Positions 25,074-34,725 of a DNA stretch of 64,000 nt are shown here, piece after piece. The number at the start of each line of letters is the position of its first letter. Position 1 is the stretch's first letter. Position numbers and translations under genes: made by a program. Below the pieces are notes generated by a model. That model was not told the origin of the DNA. It was given only the letters and a program-made list of their open reading frames with translations, and did not search any database. The DNA comes from Candidatus Pristimantibacillus lignocellulolyticus. GTDB lineage: Bacteria > Bacillota > Bacilli > Paenibacillales > Paenibacillaceae. The stretch spans positions 2,972,001 to 3,036,000 of the forward strand of contig CP097899.1 in the NCBI GenBank assembly GCA_023639215.1. The letters run 5' to 3'.

Positions 25074-25086
25074 TATTGTATCTCCT

Positions 25087-26145
25087 TTATAAATAGTCTT
25101 TCAATTTGGTACCTAGGTGATAGCCTAATAAAGGAGGCACAGCATTTCCAACCTGTCTATATTGTTGAGTTTTATTTCCGGAAAATCGGAAGTCATCGGA
25201 AAACGATTGTAACCTAGCATTTTCACGTACAGTAGGTACACGATTAAACTCATAATGAAAGTGATTTCGATGCCCAGTATCAATTGTCTTTGAAGGTTTA
25301 TTACGATGATAACGTGTCCACGCCTCATTAAATTTACGACTATCGCCTACACCAGAAGGTAAATCTTTATGGTTTCCTCCTTCGGGAACTTGCGAGATTA
25401 CATCAATAACAAGATCAGAATGCTTTGTACCAACATGATTAAACAATTGAGTAGAATTTTTGCGCATCTTTTTTTGGTATTGACTTTTTGGAGGAAAATG
25501 ATAATCGCTTACTTCTGTTCCAAGGTTAATTGTAAAGTCGTGTAAATCACTGATAGCATCTCCACATGTAATATATTTATCAGGACTTAAAATAGGTTTA
25601 GGAAACTCGAATTTTTCTTCACTTAAAAGACCGACGAAAAACAATCGCTTTCGAATTTGAGGTACGCCATAATCAGGTGCATATAGAATTTGATCATTTA
25701 CTGTATAACCCAAATCGCTAAATTCTTTTATAATAGCTTCACGAGCTTTGCCATTATATAAAGTAGCGAGTCCGGGGACATTTTCTAAAACAAATGCCTT
25801 AGGTTGGAAGAATGCAACTGCATTTACCATAGCCTGAAATAGAGTGTTTCGTTTATCATCTTCTGCGCGTTTCCCAGTCAAAGAGAAGCCTTGGCAAGGA
25901 GGACCCCCAATAATCAAATCAATTTGTTTACCTTCGGTCAAACTAGCCATTTGTAAAATCGTGGAACTTTGGAATAAATCCCCGTCCATTGCAACTGCAT
26001 TATCATGATTTGCTTTAAAGCTGATTAATGCATCATCATTGTTATCGACACCAAGCAGTACTTCAAAGCCAGCATCCATGAAACCTCGAGATAGACCTCC
26101 ACAACCACAGAACATGTCAATGACTGTTGGTTTTTGTTTTTTCAT
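25087..26145 (-). CDS. DNA (cytosine-5) methyltransferase (island MTase 3)
   Basis: 352 residues. Motif I is DMFCGCGGLSRGF (10-22), motif IV GGPPCQGFSLTG with catalytic C84, motif VI LENV with E121, motif VIII QIRKR (163-167), then KPSKTIDTG, ENARLQSFSDDF and RQVGNAVPP. The reading frame is open further upstream to 26217, but GGAGTTG lies 8 bases before ATG 26145 and motif I starts nine residues in, so this start is chosen. It is the second gene of the leftward unit, after the DUF1413-like gene. Confidence 0.93.
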   Translation of the reverse strand: MKKQKPTVIDMFCGCGGLSRGFMDAGFEVLLGVDNNDDALISFKANHDNAVAMDGDLFQSSTILQMASLTEGKQIDLIIGGPPCQGFSLTGKRAEDDKRNTLFQAMVNAVAFFQPKAFVLENVPGLATLYNGKAREAIIKEFSDLGYTVNDQILYAPDYGVPQIRKRLFFVGLLSEEKFEFPKPILSPDKYITCGDAISDLHDFTINLGTEVSDYHFPPKSQYQKKMRKNSTQLFNHVGTKHSDLVIDVISQVPEGGNHKDLPSGVGDSRKFNEAWTRYHRNKPSKTIDTGHRNHFHYEFNRVPTVRENARLQSFSDDFRFSGNKTQQYRQVGNAVPPLLGYHLGTKLKDYL

Positions 26146-26167
26146 AAATTCAACTCCAATTTTTCTC

Positions 26168-26395
26168 TTACAATTTAATATATATTTGCTGATTAGCACT
26201 ACTTTTTTTTGCAACATTCACAATATCTTTTAAACGACCATTCTTTACTTCGTTAATAAATAATGAACCTAATATACGCCGCTCACCAATAGCGAGTCGA
26301 TTCCACTCGTATCCTTTAAATAAATCTTTAATTAAAAATTCTTCACCTATTTGAAGGTTAGGAACTTCCTGAATAGCTTTTTTTAAACAATCCAA
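26168..26395 (-). CDS. Small DUF1413-like protein heading the methyltransferase unit
   Basis: 75 residues. The pattern EEFLIKDLFKGYEWNRL, IGERRILGSLFINEVKNG resembles DUF1413 proteins (functionally uncharacterised). It begins with TTG at 26395, 7 bases after GGAGG, a sign of deliberately low translation, and ends 22 bp before MTase 3. Position and size suggest a regulator or accessory factor of the restriction-modification unit, but no helix-turn-helix is obvious. The function is not known. Confidence 0.65.
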   Translation of the reverse strand: MDCLKKAIQEVPNLQIGEEFLIKDLFKGYEWNRLAIGERRILGSLFINEVKNGRLKDIVNVAKKSSANQQIYIKL

Positions 26396-26722
26396 TATTA
26401 TTCCTCCATAACAATAAAGATAAGCATAAACATAAGCTTATATTATATTTTATTTAGAAAATAGTAAATTGTAAATAGTAGAAAGCGAATATTTGTTCTT
26501 ATTAGGAGTGGGCTTTTATTTTTTTACGAAGATAATATATGTTTTCATATGTACAGTGTATTTTTATTAGGAAGGACTGTACATAATTATCTATTCCAAT
26601 ATTTTACTGATTCATAGTATACTAGAGAATAAGTTAAGACTTACAGGTCTTAGCTTATTCAATTTAATAAAATATACTTTTTAATGATAGATTAAAATGA
26701 TAATAAACGGGATGGTAATGTA
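26396..26722. promoter_or_regulatory. Divergent control region of the defence island
   Basis: It separates the leftward methyltransferase/HNH unit from the rightward GHKL-Z1-nuclease-AIPR operon. On the minus strand TATAAT (26447 to 26442) is a -10 for the leftward unit, with the inverted repeat ATAAGC/GCTTAT (26420-26425, 26436-26441) just downstream. ATGTACAGT (26549-26557) and ACTGTACAT (26576-26584) form a 9-bp operator-like inverted repeat. A 14-bp hairpin (26627-26640 with 26647-26660) lies in the rightward leader after a possible -10, TATACT (26618-26623). No gene is seen. Confidence 0.6.
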
Positions 26723-28192
26723 ATGGATGATTTAATATTAATTCCTTTTGCGCCAAATTTAGTAGAGTCGACACGTTCAATTGGATACTCTTTTGAAACT
26801 GCAATGGCAGATATTATTGACAATTCAATCAGTAATTTTGCAAAGCGGGTGGACGTAAAGTTTTCAAATTCCGACATTCCCTATGTCGCAGTAATTGATA
26901 ACGGAATTGGAATGGGAAATATTGAACTTGAAAAAGCAATGCGGTATGGAAGTAACAGTTCTTTAGTTGAACGAGGAGAAACTGATTTAGGACGATTCGG
27001 CTTAGGTTTGAAAATGGCTTCTATGTCGCAATGTAGGAAACTGACCGTAATCTCAAAACAACTAGGAAAACTTTCAGCTGTATGTTGGGATTTAGACTAT
27101 ATTCACAAAACACAAAATTGGTCTTTGATAAGATATACAGAAGAACAAATAGCTAATCTTAGATTTACATCTGATTTAGAAAGCTATGTTTCAGGAACAG
27201 TGGTGCTGTGGGAAAAAATAGATAGAATTTCTGAATCTCCTAATGAATTTGATAGAGAGTTCAATGAAAAGTTGAATTTCGCAGATAAACACATGTCACT
27301 TGTTTTTCATAGATTCTTAGATAATAAATTATCGAAACAATATTTTGAACTTTTTTTCAATAATAGAAAAGTTGAACCAATTGATCCATATATGTTGTCT
27401 AATCGGGCTACTCAGCAACTTGAAGAAGAAACTTTATTTATAGATAAGATACCGGTAAAAATAACTCCATTTATAACTCCATTTGTTAGTAAGTTATCTA
27501 TAAAAGAGAGACAATTACTAAATGAATATAGAGAATTGAATTTAAAACAGGGGTTATATATTTATCGAAATAATCGACTAATTGTTTGGGGGAAATGGTA
27601 CCGCTTATTAAGTGACGGGGAGCTTAAACGTCTTGCGAAAGTGCGTATTGATCTTCCAAACAATATTGATAATCATTGGAAAATAGATGTGAAAAAATCT
27701 TCTGCTCAAATACCTAGTATGATTAAAGAACAACTCAAACAAATTGTTCTTCGTGTGGTTGGAAGAAGTGAACGAGTTTATAGATATCGAGGAAGAAAAG
27801 TTTTTCAAGATAGTTACCAACACATTTGGAACAAAATCGAAAATCGCGAAAAAATGCAATACTTGGTAAATCGTGACATACCAATTTTTAAAGTACTGCA
27901 AGAATCTTTAAATGATGAGCAGTTTAAACTTTTGGACGGTTTTGTTAAGAGTATTGAAGATAGCTTTCCGTATTCAGCTGTCTATTACGACCTAGCCCAA
28001 GACGAACAGTTTGAGGATAAAATACTTGAAGTTCAACAAGTTTACGAATTAGCCAAAAATACAATTGACGGATTAGCTAGAAATAAGGATGAGCAAATTA
28101 AGTATTTAAAAAATTTGGCTTTAATTGATATGTTTCAGAAGTACCCTGAAGTTATTCGGATGTTGGAAAAGGAGTTTGAATATAATGAGTAA
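26723..28192 (+). CDS. GHKL-type ATPase (MORC/paraMORC/HSP90-like ATP-binding protein)
   Basis: 489 residues. The N-terminal GHKL fold is clear: N-box MADIIDNSISNF (N34 binds Mg-ATP), G1 box VIDNGIGM (57-64) and G2 box DLGRFGLGLKMASMS (88-102). At the place of the catalytic base of MutL and MORC (Glu) stands D30. An S5-like transducer domain probably follows (RNNRLIVWGKWYRL), then a coiled C-terminal region. Related ATPases occur in restriction-like operons with Z1 and nuclease genes and are thought to act as ATP-gated DNA clamps. Its stop overlaps the start of the Z1 gene by 8 bp. Named from fold; exact role inferred. Confidence 0.85.
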   Translation: MDDLILIPFAPNLVESTRSIGYSFETAMADIIDNSISNFAKRVDVKFSNSDIPYVAVIDNGIGMGNIELEKAMRYGSNSSLVERGETDLGRFGLGLKMASMSQCRKLTVISKQLGKLSAVCWDLDYIHKTQNWSLIRYTEEQIANLRFTSDLESYVSGTVVLWEKIDRISESPNEFDREFNEKLNFADKHMSLVFHRFLDNKLSKQYFELFFNNRKVEPIDPYMLSNRATQQLEEETLFIDKIPVKITPFITPFVSKLSIKERQLLNEYRELNLKQGLYIYRNNRLIVWGKWYRLLSDGELKRLAKVRIDLPNNIDNHWKIDVKKSSAQIPSMIKEQLKQIVLRVVGRSERVYRYRGRKVFQDSYQHIWNKIENREKMQYLVNRDIPIFKVLQESLNDEQFKLLDGFVKSIEDSFPYSAVYYDLAQDEQFEDKILEVQQVYELAKNTIDGLARNKDEQIKYLKNLALIDMFQKYPEVIRMLEKEFEYNE

Positions 28193-31031
28193 TGAAATCG
28201 TTGTAACAATAGAAGATCTTGCGAGTATTATGTTGCCAAAAGACAATTTAGAAGAAATTACAGAGGAACAAATTAAGCAAACTGTACTGTCTATTATTCC
28301 AATAGCTCAAATGAAATTCGGTGGAATACATATAAGTCAAATGGATATTGATGCTGCTATAGTAAATTTAGAAGAAAGATACGCTATAACTATGGATACC
28401 GGGACTCTTCTTAAAGAAGATAATTATAAGAAATGGTATTACAATTCTAAAGCTGATCGAGGAACTGCATATTGGGATAGATATAGTCGATATCTTGTAA
28501 ATGATGTGAACTTGCCACAAATAGTGATCAACAAGATTGATGAAGCTTCTGAAGATATTATGGATGTTCTTGGTGATCCGCTATCAGAAACAGGTTTTCA
28601 ACGTAAGGGGCTAATTATTGGTTCTGTTCAATCTGGGAAAACTTCGAATTATACGGCGTTAATAAATAAAGCAGCTGATAGTGGATACAAAGTAATTATT
28701 TTGTTGACTGGTACAATCGAGAAATTACGAAAACAAACACAAGGACGTATAGATGAAGGTTTTGTAGGAATGCACAGTCGTAATTTGTACGAAATTAAGA
28801 AATTGAATAAGAGAAACGCTTATCTTGGCGCTGGGAAATACGACAATAAAATAAATGTGGCATCATTCACTACTACCGAGAAGGATTTTGACCTTAAAGG
28901 ACTAAACATGAGACTGTCATCTGTAGCGGACCCAGTAATTTTTGTAATAAAGAAGAATAAGTCAATTTTAGAGAAACTTCATTATTGGCTAAAGGAAAAG
29001 AATGCAGACCAATCAACAGGTATGATCGATTTTCCAATGTTATTAATTGATGATGAGGCCGACAACGCATCAGTAAATACTAACGATCCCGATAAAGATC
29101 CGACAGCAATTAATAAAGAAATTCGTAATATGTTGAAATTGTTTAGAAAATATAGCTACGTGGGTTTTACAGCTACTCCATTTGCTAACATTTTTATTGA
29201 TCCTCAGTTAGAGGATGAAACACATGACGATCTGTTTCCAAAAGATTTTATTTACTTACTAGAGCAACCTTCAAACTATATTGGTCCATTGGAAATGTAT
29301 AGTGAGACTGGACAGTATCATTACATGATTCGCTACAATGATGACATGGAAAATATCTTGGAGTTGAAACACAAAAATGGTACTACAATCTCAACACTTC
29401 CGGAATCTCTTAAGACATCTATAAAGTTGTTCTTACTCGCAAATGCTATTCGAGATTTGCGTGGTCAAGAAAAGAAGCATCGTTCTATGCTAATTCATGT
29501 ATCGAGATTTATTAGCGTTCAAAAAGTTGTTCAAGAGCAGGTAAAGAATTATTTCAACCTCGCAAAAGAACAGATTAAAAACTATGCGCTTTCTGAAACC
29601 GAAGAACCTTTCGTTAAAGAATTACACGCTCTTTTTGAAAAGGAGTATGGTCAAGAACGAAACGCTATTTACGGAGATGAGTCCTTTAATAAAATGGGGA
29701 TTAATGAACAATGGGCTGACGTAAAACAAGTTCTTTATAAGGCCATTAGTCCAATCCAAGTTCATACGGTAAATAGTGGATCAGCATCTCAAAGAATGAA
29801 TTATGACGAGTATGAAGAAGGACTGCGCTTAATTGCAATTGGTGGCTTAAGCCTTGCGCGTGGACTTACCCTTGAAGGGTTAACAATAAGTTATTTCTAC
29901 CGAAATACAAAAATGTATGACACGTTAATGCAAATGGGAAGATGGTTCGGTTATCGCGATGGATATTCCGATTTGTGCAGACTTTGGACATCATGTGAGT
30001 CTGCTGGATGGTATGAGCATATTGCCGAAGCAACTGAAGAATTACGTCATGAAATTAAACGGATGTCAAGAGAAAATAAACGTCCAATAGAATTTGGACT
30101 ACGTGTACGTTCTGCTGAAGATACTCCATTAATTGTAACTGCAAAAAATAAGTTGAGGCACTCTGAACAAATAAAACTTGTACGTCAATTGAATGGTCGA
30201 ATGATTGAGACAGCGATTCTACCCTCGAAGAAAGAAGAAATAGAGGCGAATAACGATGTTATTGAGCGCTGGTTAGTCAATAATAAAAAATATTTTTATG
30301 AGGATGCATTAAAAATTGGTATTCAGAAACCAACGTTTAAAGATGTTCCGAAAGAAGCAATTATTGATTTGCTGACGTATATAGAATATCCATACATGAA
30401 TGAATTTTCAAAAGACAGTATCCTTGTAAATGAAATTAAGAAGAGTACATCAAAAATCTTTGATAAATGGGACGTTGTAGTAGCTACTAATCTATCTAAA
30501 AAGGATGAAGAATCAAAAATGTTTGGAGAAATTACTATTTATCCAATTACTCGTTCGTTTGATTTCTTCGGAACTGGGGGCTACGTCAGAATATCTAAAT
30601 CAAAGAAAAGATTAGGATCCACAGTTTACGCTTTGGGAGGCCTCATGAAAGAGGAAAAGGAGTTAATTGAAAATAGTGTGGATAATCTTTTGAATGGCCA
30701 AAAAAACAGGAGAGGTGGTCAAAAAGCTCCTACTCAAAATATGTATTTCAATACAGGAATTCCACGTAACCCACTTATAGTTATTTATCCTGTACAGTTA
30801 TTGAGCTCAAAAGGTGTAGATTCTGAAGTAGATAGATATGTTAATTCATTGGACGATCAATTAATTACGGGGATAAGTATAGGTATCCCCGACATTCAAG
30901 GGATACAATCCGTAACCTACGAGTATGTGGTGAACAAGGTTTATCAAATGGAGCTTATAGAAGGTAGCTCTAATCAGTTCGATTGGGACGAGGGATATGA
31001 CGAAGATGATGTTGATCTATTAGATGATTAG
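28185..31031 (+). CDS. Z1 domain protein (superfamily II-like DNA-stimulated ATPase)
   Basis: 948 residues. Walker A is GSVQSGKTSN (about 146-155), Walker B LLIDDEADNAS (about 286-296), then YVGFTATPFANIF (helicase motif III-like) and the Z1 core GGLSLARGLTLEGLTISYFY followed by MQMGRWFGYRDGYSDLCRLW. This is the hallmark order of Z1 proteins, the motor subunit in GHKL/Z1/nuclease restriction-like systems. ATG 28185 follows GGAG at 10 bases and overlaps the upstream stop, so the longer frame from 28125 is not used. Expected to translocate on or remodel DNA together with the neighbouring ATPase and nuclease. Confidence 0.93.
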   Translation: MSNEIVVTIEDLASIMLPKDNLEEITEEQIKQTVLSIIPIAQMKFGGIHISQMDIDAAIVNLEERYAITMDTGTLLKEDNYKKWYYNSKADRGTAYWDRYSRYLVNDVNLPQIVINKIDEASEDIMDVLGDPLSETGFQRKGLIIGSVQSGKTSNYTALINKAADSGYKVIILLTGTIEKLRKQTQGRIDEGFVGMHSRNLYEIKKLNKRNAYLGAGKYDNKINVASFTTTEKDFDLKGLNMRLSSVADPVIFVIKKNKSILEKLHYWLKEKNADQSTGMIDFPMLLIDDEADNASVNTNDPDKDPTAINKEIRNMLKLFRKYSYVGFTATPFANIFIDPQLEDETHDDLFPKDFIYLLEQPSNYIGPLEMYSETGQYHYMIRYNDDMENILELKHKNGTTISTLPESLKTSIKLFLLANAIRDLRGQEKKHRSMLIHVSRFISVQKVVQEQVKNYFNLAKEQIKNYALSETEEPFVKELHALFEKEYGQERNAIYGDESFNKMGINEQWADVKQVLYKAISPIQVHTVNSGSASQRMNYDEYEEGLRLIAIGGLSLARGLTLEGLTISYFYRNTKMYDTLMQMGRWFGYRDGYSDLCRLWTSCESAGWYEHIAEATEELRHEIKRMSRENKRPIEFGLRVRSAEDTPLIVTAKNKLRHSEQIKLVRQLNGRMIETAILPSKKEEIEANNDVIERWLVNNKKYFYEDALKIGIQKPTFKDVPKEAIIDLLTYIEYPYMNEFSKDSILVNEIKKSTSKIFDKWDVVVATNLSKKDEESKMFGEITIYPITRSFDFFGTGGYVRISKSKKRLGSTVYALGGLMKEEKELIENSVDNLLNGQKNRRGGQKAPTQNMYFNTGIPRNPLIVIYPVQLLSSKGVDSEVDRYVNSLDDQLITGISIGIPDIQGIQSVTYEYVVNKVYQMELIEGSSNQFDWDEGYDEDDVDLLDD

Positions 31032-31045
31032 TGAGGAGTTTGAAC

Positions 31046-31942
31046 ATGAATGTCGAAGAAAATAAATATAAGCGAATACCTAAGACAGAGAACTTCGGGA
31101 TATATCTAGGATTGGACAATGAAGGTAGGACGAGTATATTTGTTAAGCTGTCTAAAAAGCCAAATTTTAATATTAGTAGCAAGTATCTAATCTATTATTA
31201 TAATAAAAGGCAGGACGGCTTGTGGGCATTGACAGTTTCGATTGCTGAACAACGGTACCTTGGAGTTTTTAATAAGCTTGTTTTTGACTTAGTTGATACT
31301 GTTAGTAACTCAAATATTACTATAGTTGCTGAAAGGATGTTTATCCAACGCTTTGTGGAATGGCAAACACTTTTTGAACAAGGTATTACGTCAAGTCTTG
31401 ATTTTAGTAAATTAGTAGGCTTAGCAGGTGAATTATATTTTATTAGTACATTCATGATAAATAAATATGGAGTAAACGATAGTATAAATTCTTGGTGTGG
31501 TCCATTAGGGGCTAATAAGGATTTTAATGTACATAATACTTGGTTTGAGGTAAAGACGAAGTCTTTACATAAGGATACAATTCATATAAATAATATGTCG
31601 CAACTAGTTTCAAACAGTACTGGATATTTGACTGTTGTATCCTATGAAAAAAGCAGTTTAGCAAATTCAAAATCAACTAACATTTTAGAATTATATCAAA
31701 AAATTAGTAGCTTAATTGCAACCAAGAGTTTGCAAGCGGAGTTTGATAGAAAATTAGCTAATCTAGATTTTGTTCCTGATGAAAAGTATAAGGAGATAAA
31801 TTTGGAGTTTCACGAAATTGTGTTCTATGAAGTTAATGGAACATTTCCTCAAATAACAAATATTGAATTTGGTGAGGTAATAACGAATATTGAGTATGAT
31901 CTTTTTTTGCCTGGATTAATACAATATAAAGGTGATGTATAA
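31046..31942 (+). CDS. PD-(D/E)XK motif protein (DUF4420-like nuclease)
   Basis: 298 residues. The nuclease core is visible: GELYF (E129) in the first helix, KDF (D159) and FEVKTKS (E168, K170), giving the D-x8-ExK pattern of the PD-(D/E)XK fold. Proteins of this family sit between Z1 and AIPR genes in many genomes. A GTG at 31031 is in frame, but GAGGAG (31033-31038) is placed for ATG 31046. The gene starts 14 bp after the Z1 stop. It is the likely cutting subunit of the rightward operon. Confidence 0.88.
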   Translation: MNVEENKYKRIPKTENFGIYLGLDNEGRTSIFVKLSKKPNFNISSKYLIYYYNKRQDGLWALTVSIAEQRYLGVFNKLVFDLVDTVSNSNITIVAERMFIQRFVEWQTLFEQGITSSLDFSKLVGLAGELYFISTFMINKYGVNDSINSWCGPLGANKDFNVHNTWFEVKTKSLHKDTIHINNMSQLVSNSTGYLTVVSYEKSSLANSKSTNILELYQKISSLIATKSLQAEFDRKLANLDFVPDEKYKEINLEFHEIVFYEVNGTFPQITNIEFGEVITNIEYDLFLPGLIQYKGDV

Positions 31943-31945
31943 CCA

Positions 31946-34015
31946 ATGGATTCTTATAGAGTAGAATTAGTACATGAATTAAAGGCAAAAGTTGCAACTG
32001 AAAACATGTCGGATCGAGAATCATTTTTTCAAATATATTGTGAGAAGCTTGAACAGTCTGAAATTATAGAGGATTTCCACTATCTTCAGTTTAAAGGTAA
32101 AGGAAGTCGCAACCGATCAATTCAGATTGATGGATATGTTTACAACGAGTTAGATAATAAATTAACACTCTTTATCATACCTTCATTGGCATACTATGAA
32201 GATAAGACATTAACTTTGAATGATGCCGATTCATTATTTAAACGGGCTAAATATTTTTATTTTGATGCGGATAAAATTATTTCAGAAGCGGAAGAGAGCT
32301 CAGAAGGTTATGGTTTGGCTTATGATATCTTAAACAAGAAAATTGAGATTAATGTTTTAGAAATAATCGTACTAACAGATTATATGAAATCAAATACAAT
32401 TAATATCATTGATAGAACACTTGAAAATAACGTCCGAGTAAATTACTCAATTTATGATATTTCCCGAATGAAATTAATCGATGAATCTGAAAATGGTAAA
32501 GAACCATTAGTTATTGATCTTTGGGAGGATTTTCAAGCTGAGGGGATTCAGGTACTTCCAACTTCCAAAACTGATGATTACCAAGCGTATCTCTGTAATA
32601 TTCCGGGAGAGTTATTGGCTAAAATGTATAATAAATATCAGTCAAGATTGCTAGAAGGAAATGTTCGTTCGTTCTTACAAACAAAAGGGAAAGTTAATAA
32701 AGGAATTAGGAATACTATTTTAAATAGTCCTGAAATGTTCTTTGCATATAACAATGGTATTGCTGCAACCGCAGAAGCAGTTGATATCTCGGAAAGAGCA
32801 GATGGGAAAGTTATTACAGGATTTAAATCATTACAGATCGTAAATGGTGGACAAACAACTGCTTCTCTTGCAAATGCATGGGAAAATGATAAAAGTTTGA
32901 ATTCTCATAATCAGATAAAGAGGATTTTCGTTCCAATGAAAATCTCGGTTGTTTCTCAAAAATCAGCAGAAGAATTAATACCAAATATTTCAAGGTTTGC
33001 TAACAGCCAGAATAAAGTAAGTGACGCTGACCTAGCATCTAACCATCCATTCCATAGAAAAGTTGAAGAGCTTTCAAGAAGGATTCATGCGCCAGCGGTG
33101 GGAGGGAATCAATTTGGTAAATTTTGGTATTATGAACGTGCGAATGGTCAATACAGACAAGAAACTTATAAATCAACAGATTCCTTTAAAAAGAATTTTG
33201 AGTCGCGATATCCTAAGAGTCAACTGTTTAAAAAGGTTGATCTAGCAAAATACTATAACATATTTCTTCAAAAACCACATATCGCAAGTGCTGGAGCTCA
33301 AATGAGTTTTAACAAGTTCAGTGAGTGGATGATTAAACAGTGGGATAAGAATTCTGACTTTGTAAACGATGAATTCTATCGCAAAGTAATTGCATTAAGC
33401 ATCCTGTTCAAAAAAGCAGATAATATCGTACGAAATCAAGATTGGTATGATAGCTATAAAGCAAATATTGTTGCTTATACACTATCAGTAATTATTCACA
33501 GAGTCGAAACGGACTTTTCTGAATCAACAATTGATTTTCAACAAATTTGGAAAGATCAAGATTTAACTCTTGGTTGGACGAAACAAATTCAAAAAGTTTC
33601 ATATATAATGTATCAACACTTGACTCGTGAGGATCGAACAGTAGAAAATGTTACTGAATGGGCGAAACGTGAAACATCTTGGACGATGGCAAAAGAGATA
33701 GATTTTGAGTATGAAGAAGAATTTATTGCTCAGTTGATTAACAAAAAATACGTAATCACACAAGAATACAGTGCTATTAAGGAGCAAAAAAAAGCTAATG
33801 AAATGAATGGTTTACTTCAAGTTTATGAATATGGTTCTGCTTTTTGGAAGGAAGTTTACAATTGGGGTGACCAAGAAAAAATTTGGAATATTCAAGACGT
33901 TAGTTTCATGAAACTAGCAATGGGAATTGATGAAGGTAAAGTACCGTCAGATAGACAAGCGGCAAAAATTTTGCAGCTACTTGAAAAAGCCAGAATGGAA
34001 AGTTTTCCTAAGTAA
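31946..34015 (+). CDS. AIPR family protein (abortive infection phage resistance)
   Basis: 689 residues. The AIPR domain is recognised by FFAYNNGIAATAE (about 268-280) and LQIVNGGQTTASL with N300-GGQTT, followed by FANSQNKVSDAD. Family members were named for phage-abortive systems; the biochemical role is unclear and may involve DNA or RNA cleavage or sensing. AAAGGTGAT precedes ATG 31946; it begins 3 bp after the PD-(D/E)XK gene and is the last of the four-gene operon. No terminator is obvious directly behind it. Confidence 0.9.
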   Translation: MDSYRVELVHELKAKVATENMSDRESFFQIYCEKLEQSEIIEDFHYLQFKGKGSRNRSIQIDGYVYNELDNKLTLFIIPSLAYYEDKTLTLNDADSLFKRAKYFYFDADKIISEAEESSEGYGLAYDILNKKIEINVLEIIVLTDYMKSNTINIIDRTLENNVRVNYSIYDISRMKLIDESENGKEPLVIDLWEDFQAEGIQVLPTSKTDDYQAYLCNIPGELLAKMYNKYQSRLLEGNVRSFLQTKGKVNKGIRNTILNSPEMFFAYNNGIAATAEAVDISERADGKVITGFKSLQIVNGGQTTASLANAWENDKSLNSHNQIKRIFVPMKISVVSQKSAEELIPNISRFANSQNKVSDADLASNHPFHRKVEELSRRIHAPAVGGNQFGKFWYYERANGQYRQETYKSTDSFKKNFESRYPKSQLFKKVDLAKYYNIFLQKPHIASAGAQMSFNKFSEWMIKQWDKNSDFVNDEFYRKVIALSILFKKADNIVRNQDWYDSYKANIVAYTLSVIIHRVETDFSESTIDFQQIWKDQDLTLGWTKQIQKVSYIMYQHLTREDRTVENVTEWAKRETSWTMAKEIDFEYEEEFIAQLINKKYVITQEYSAIKEQKKANEMNGLLQVYEYGSAFWKEVYNWGDQEKIWNIQDVSFMKLAMGIDEGKVPSDRQAAKILQLLEKARMESFPK

Positions 34016-34535
34016 GGAAAATTGGTGATAGATAAGTCATCCTTTTATATATTATATGAGATGAATTCGTCTTAGCGTAAATGAGACCACGTTGTATTGT
34101 GCAGAGAAGATTATTTATCTCGTGAACTCTCACAAAGATTTGTTCTAAACATTTACTACGATATTATTACCAGTTAGCTATAGTAGTTTCGTATGGCTTA
34201 AAAATCTAATTGATTTAGAAATGGCCATGATGTTCGTAATTAAGAGGTCGAAATAATACCTAATAAATCCCATAAGCTAGAGTGTTTCATGAGGGGTTAA
34301 ATTTAGATGTTCTAGTACATGAAAAAAAATTGAATCTCAAAAAACAAATTAAATATCATTTGGGTTGTACCTGCTACTTACAATATTAACTAATCATGGG
34401 ATACAAAAAGGATAAATTCCCCCACAACTTCTCAAAAGTACAGTGACATACATTCAGCACATATTGGGTCGGTAATATTGACGGTAAGAAAATAAAAGAA
34501 TTAACCAAATATATTTGATTTACTGAGTTTAAACA

Positions 34536-34581
34536 CCTTATTAGAATCAAAGTCGGAAAAACAACTTTGATTCTAATAAGG
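34536..34581. repeat. 18-bp perfect inverted repeat
   Basis: The arm CCTTATTAGAATCAAAGT at 34536-34553 is exactly complementary to 34564-34581, with a 10-base loop and a purine-rich GGGAAGGGGAA behind it. Confidence 0.85.
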
Positions 34582-34682
34582 GAAGGGGAAATAAAGAGGG
34601 TTAAACCCTGCTATACTGACAATTAGAGTATCTTCCGCAAGCAGTTAATCATTTAACTATAAACTACAGCAAAACACTCACA

Positions 34683-34725
34683 AGAAGGTCTTTCAATAAT
34701 TCAAAGAATTATTGAAAGACCTTCT
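34683..34725. repeat. 20-bp perfect inverted repeat
   Basis: The arm AGAAGGTCTTTCAATAATTC at 34683-34702 is exactly complementary to 34706-34725 around a 3-base loop. No T tract follows, so a simple terminator is unlikely. Confidence 0.85.

Noticed and set aside
19890..34015. Island as BREX or DISARM
   Set aside because: No PglZ, BrxL, BrxC, PglX, DrmA or DrmB-like proteins are present; the marker proteins are GHKL, Z1 and AIPR instead.
34683..34725. 20-bp hairpin as a plain Rho-independent terminator
   Set aside because: No T run follows on either strand, and it is about 670 bp from the AIPR stop codon.
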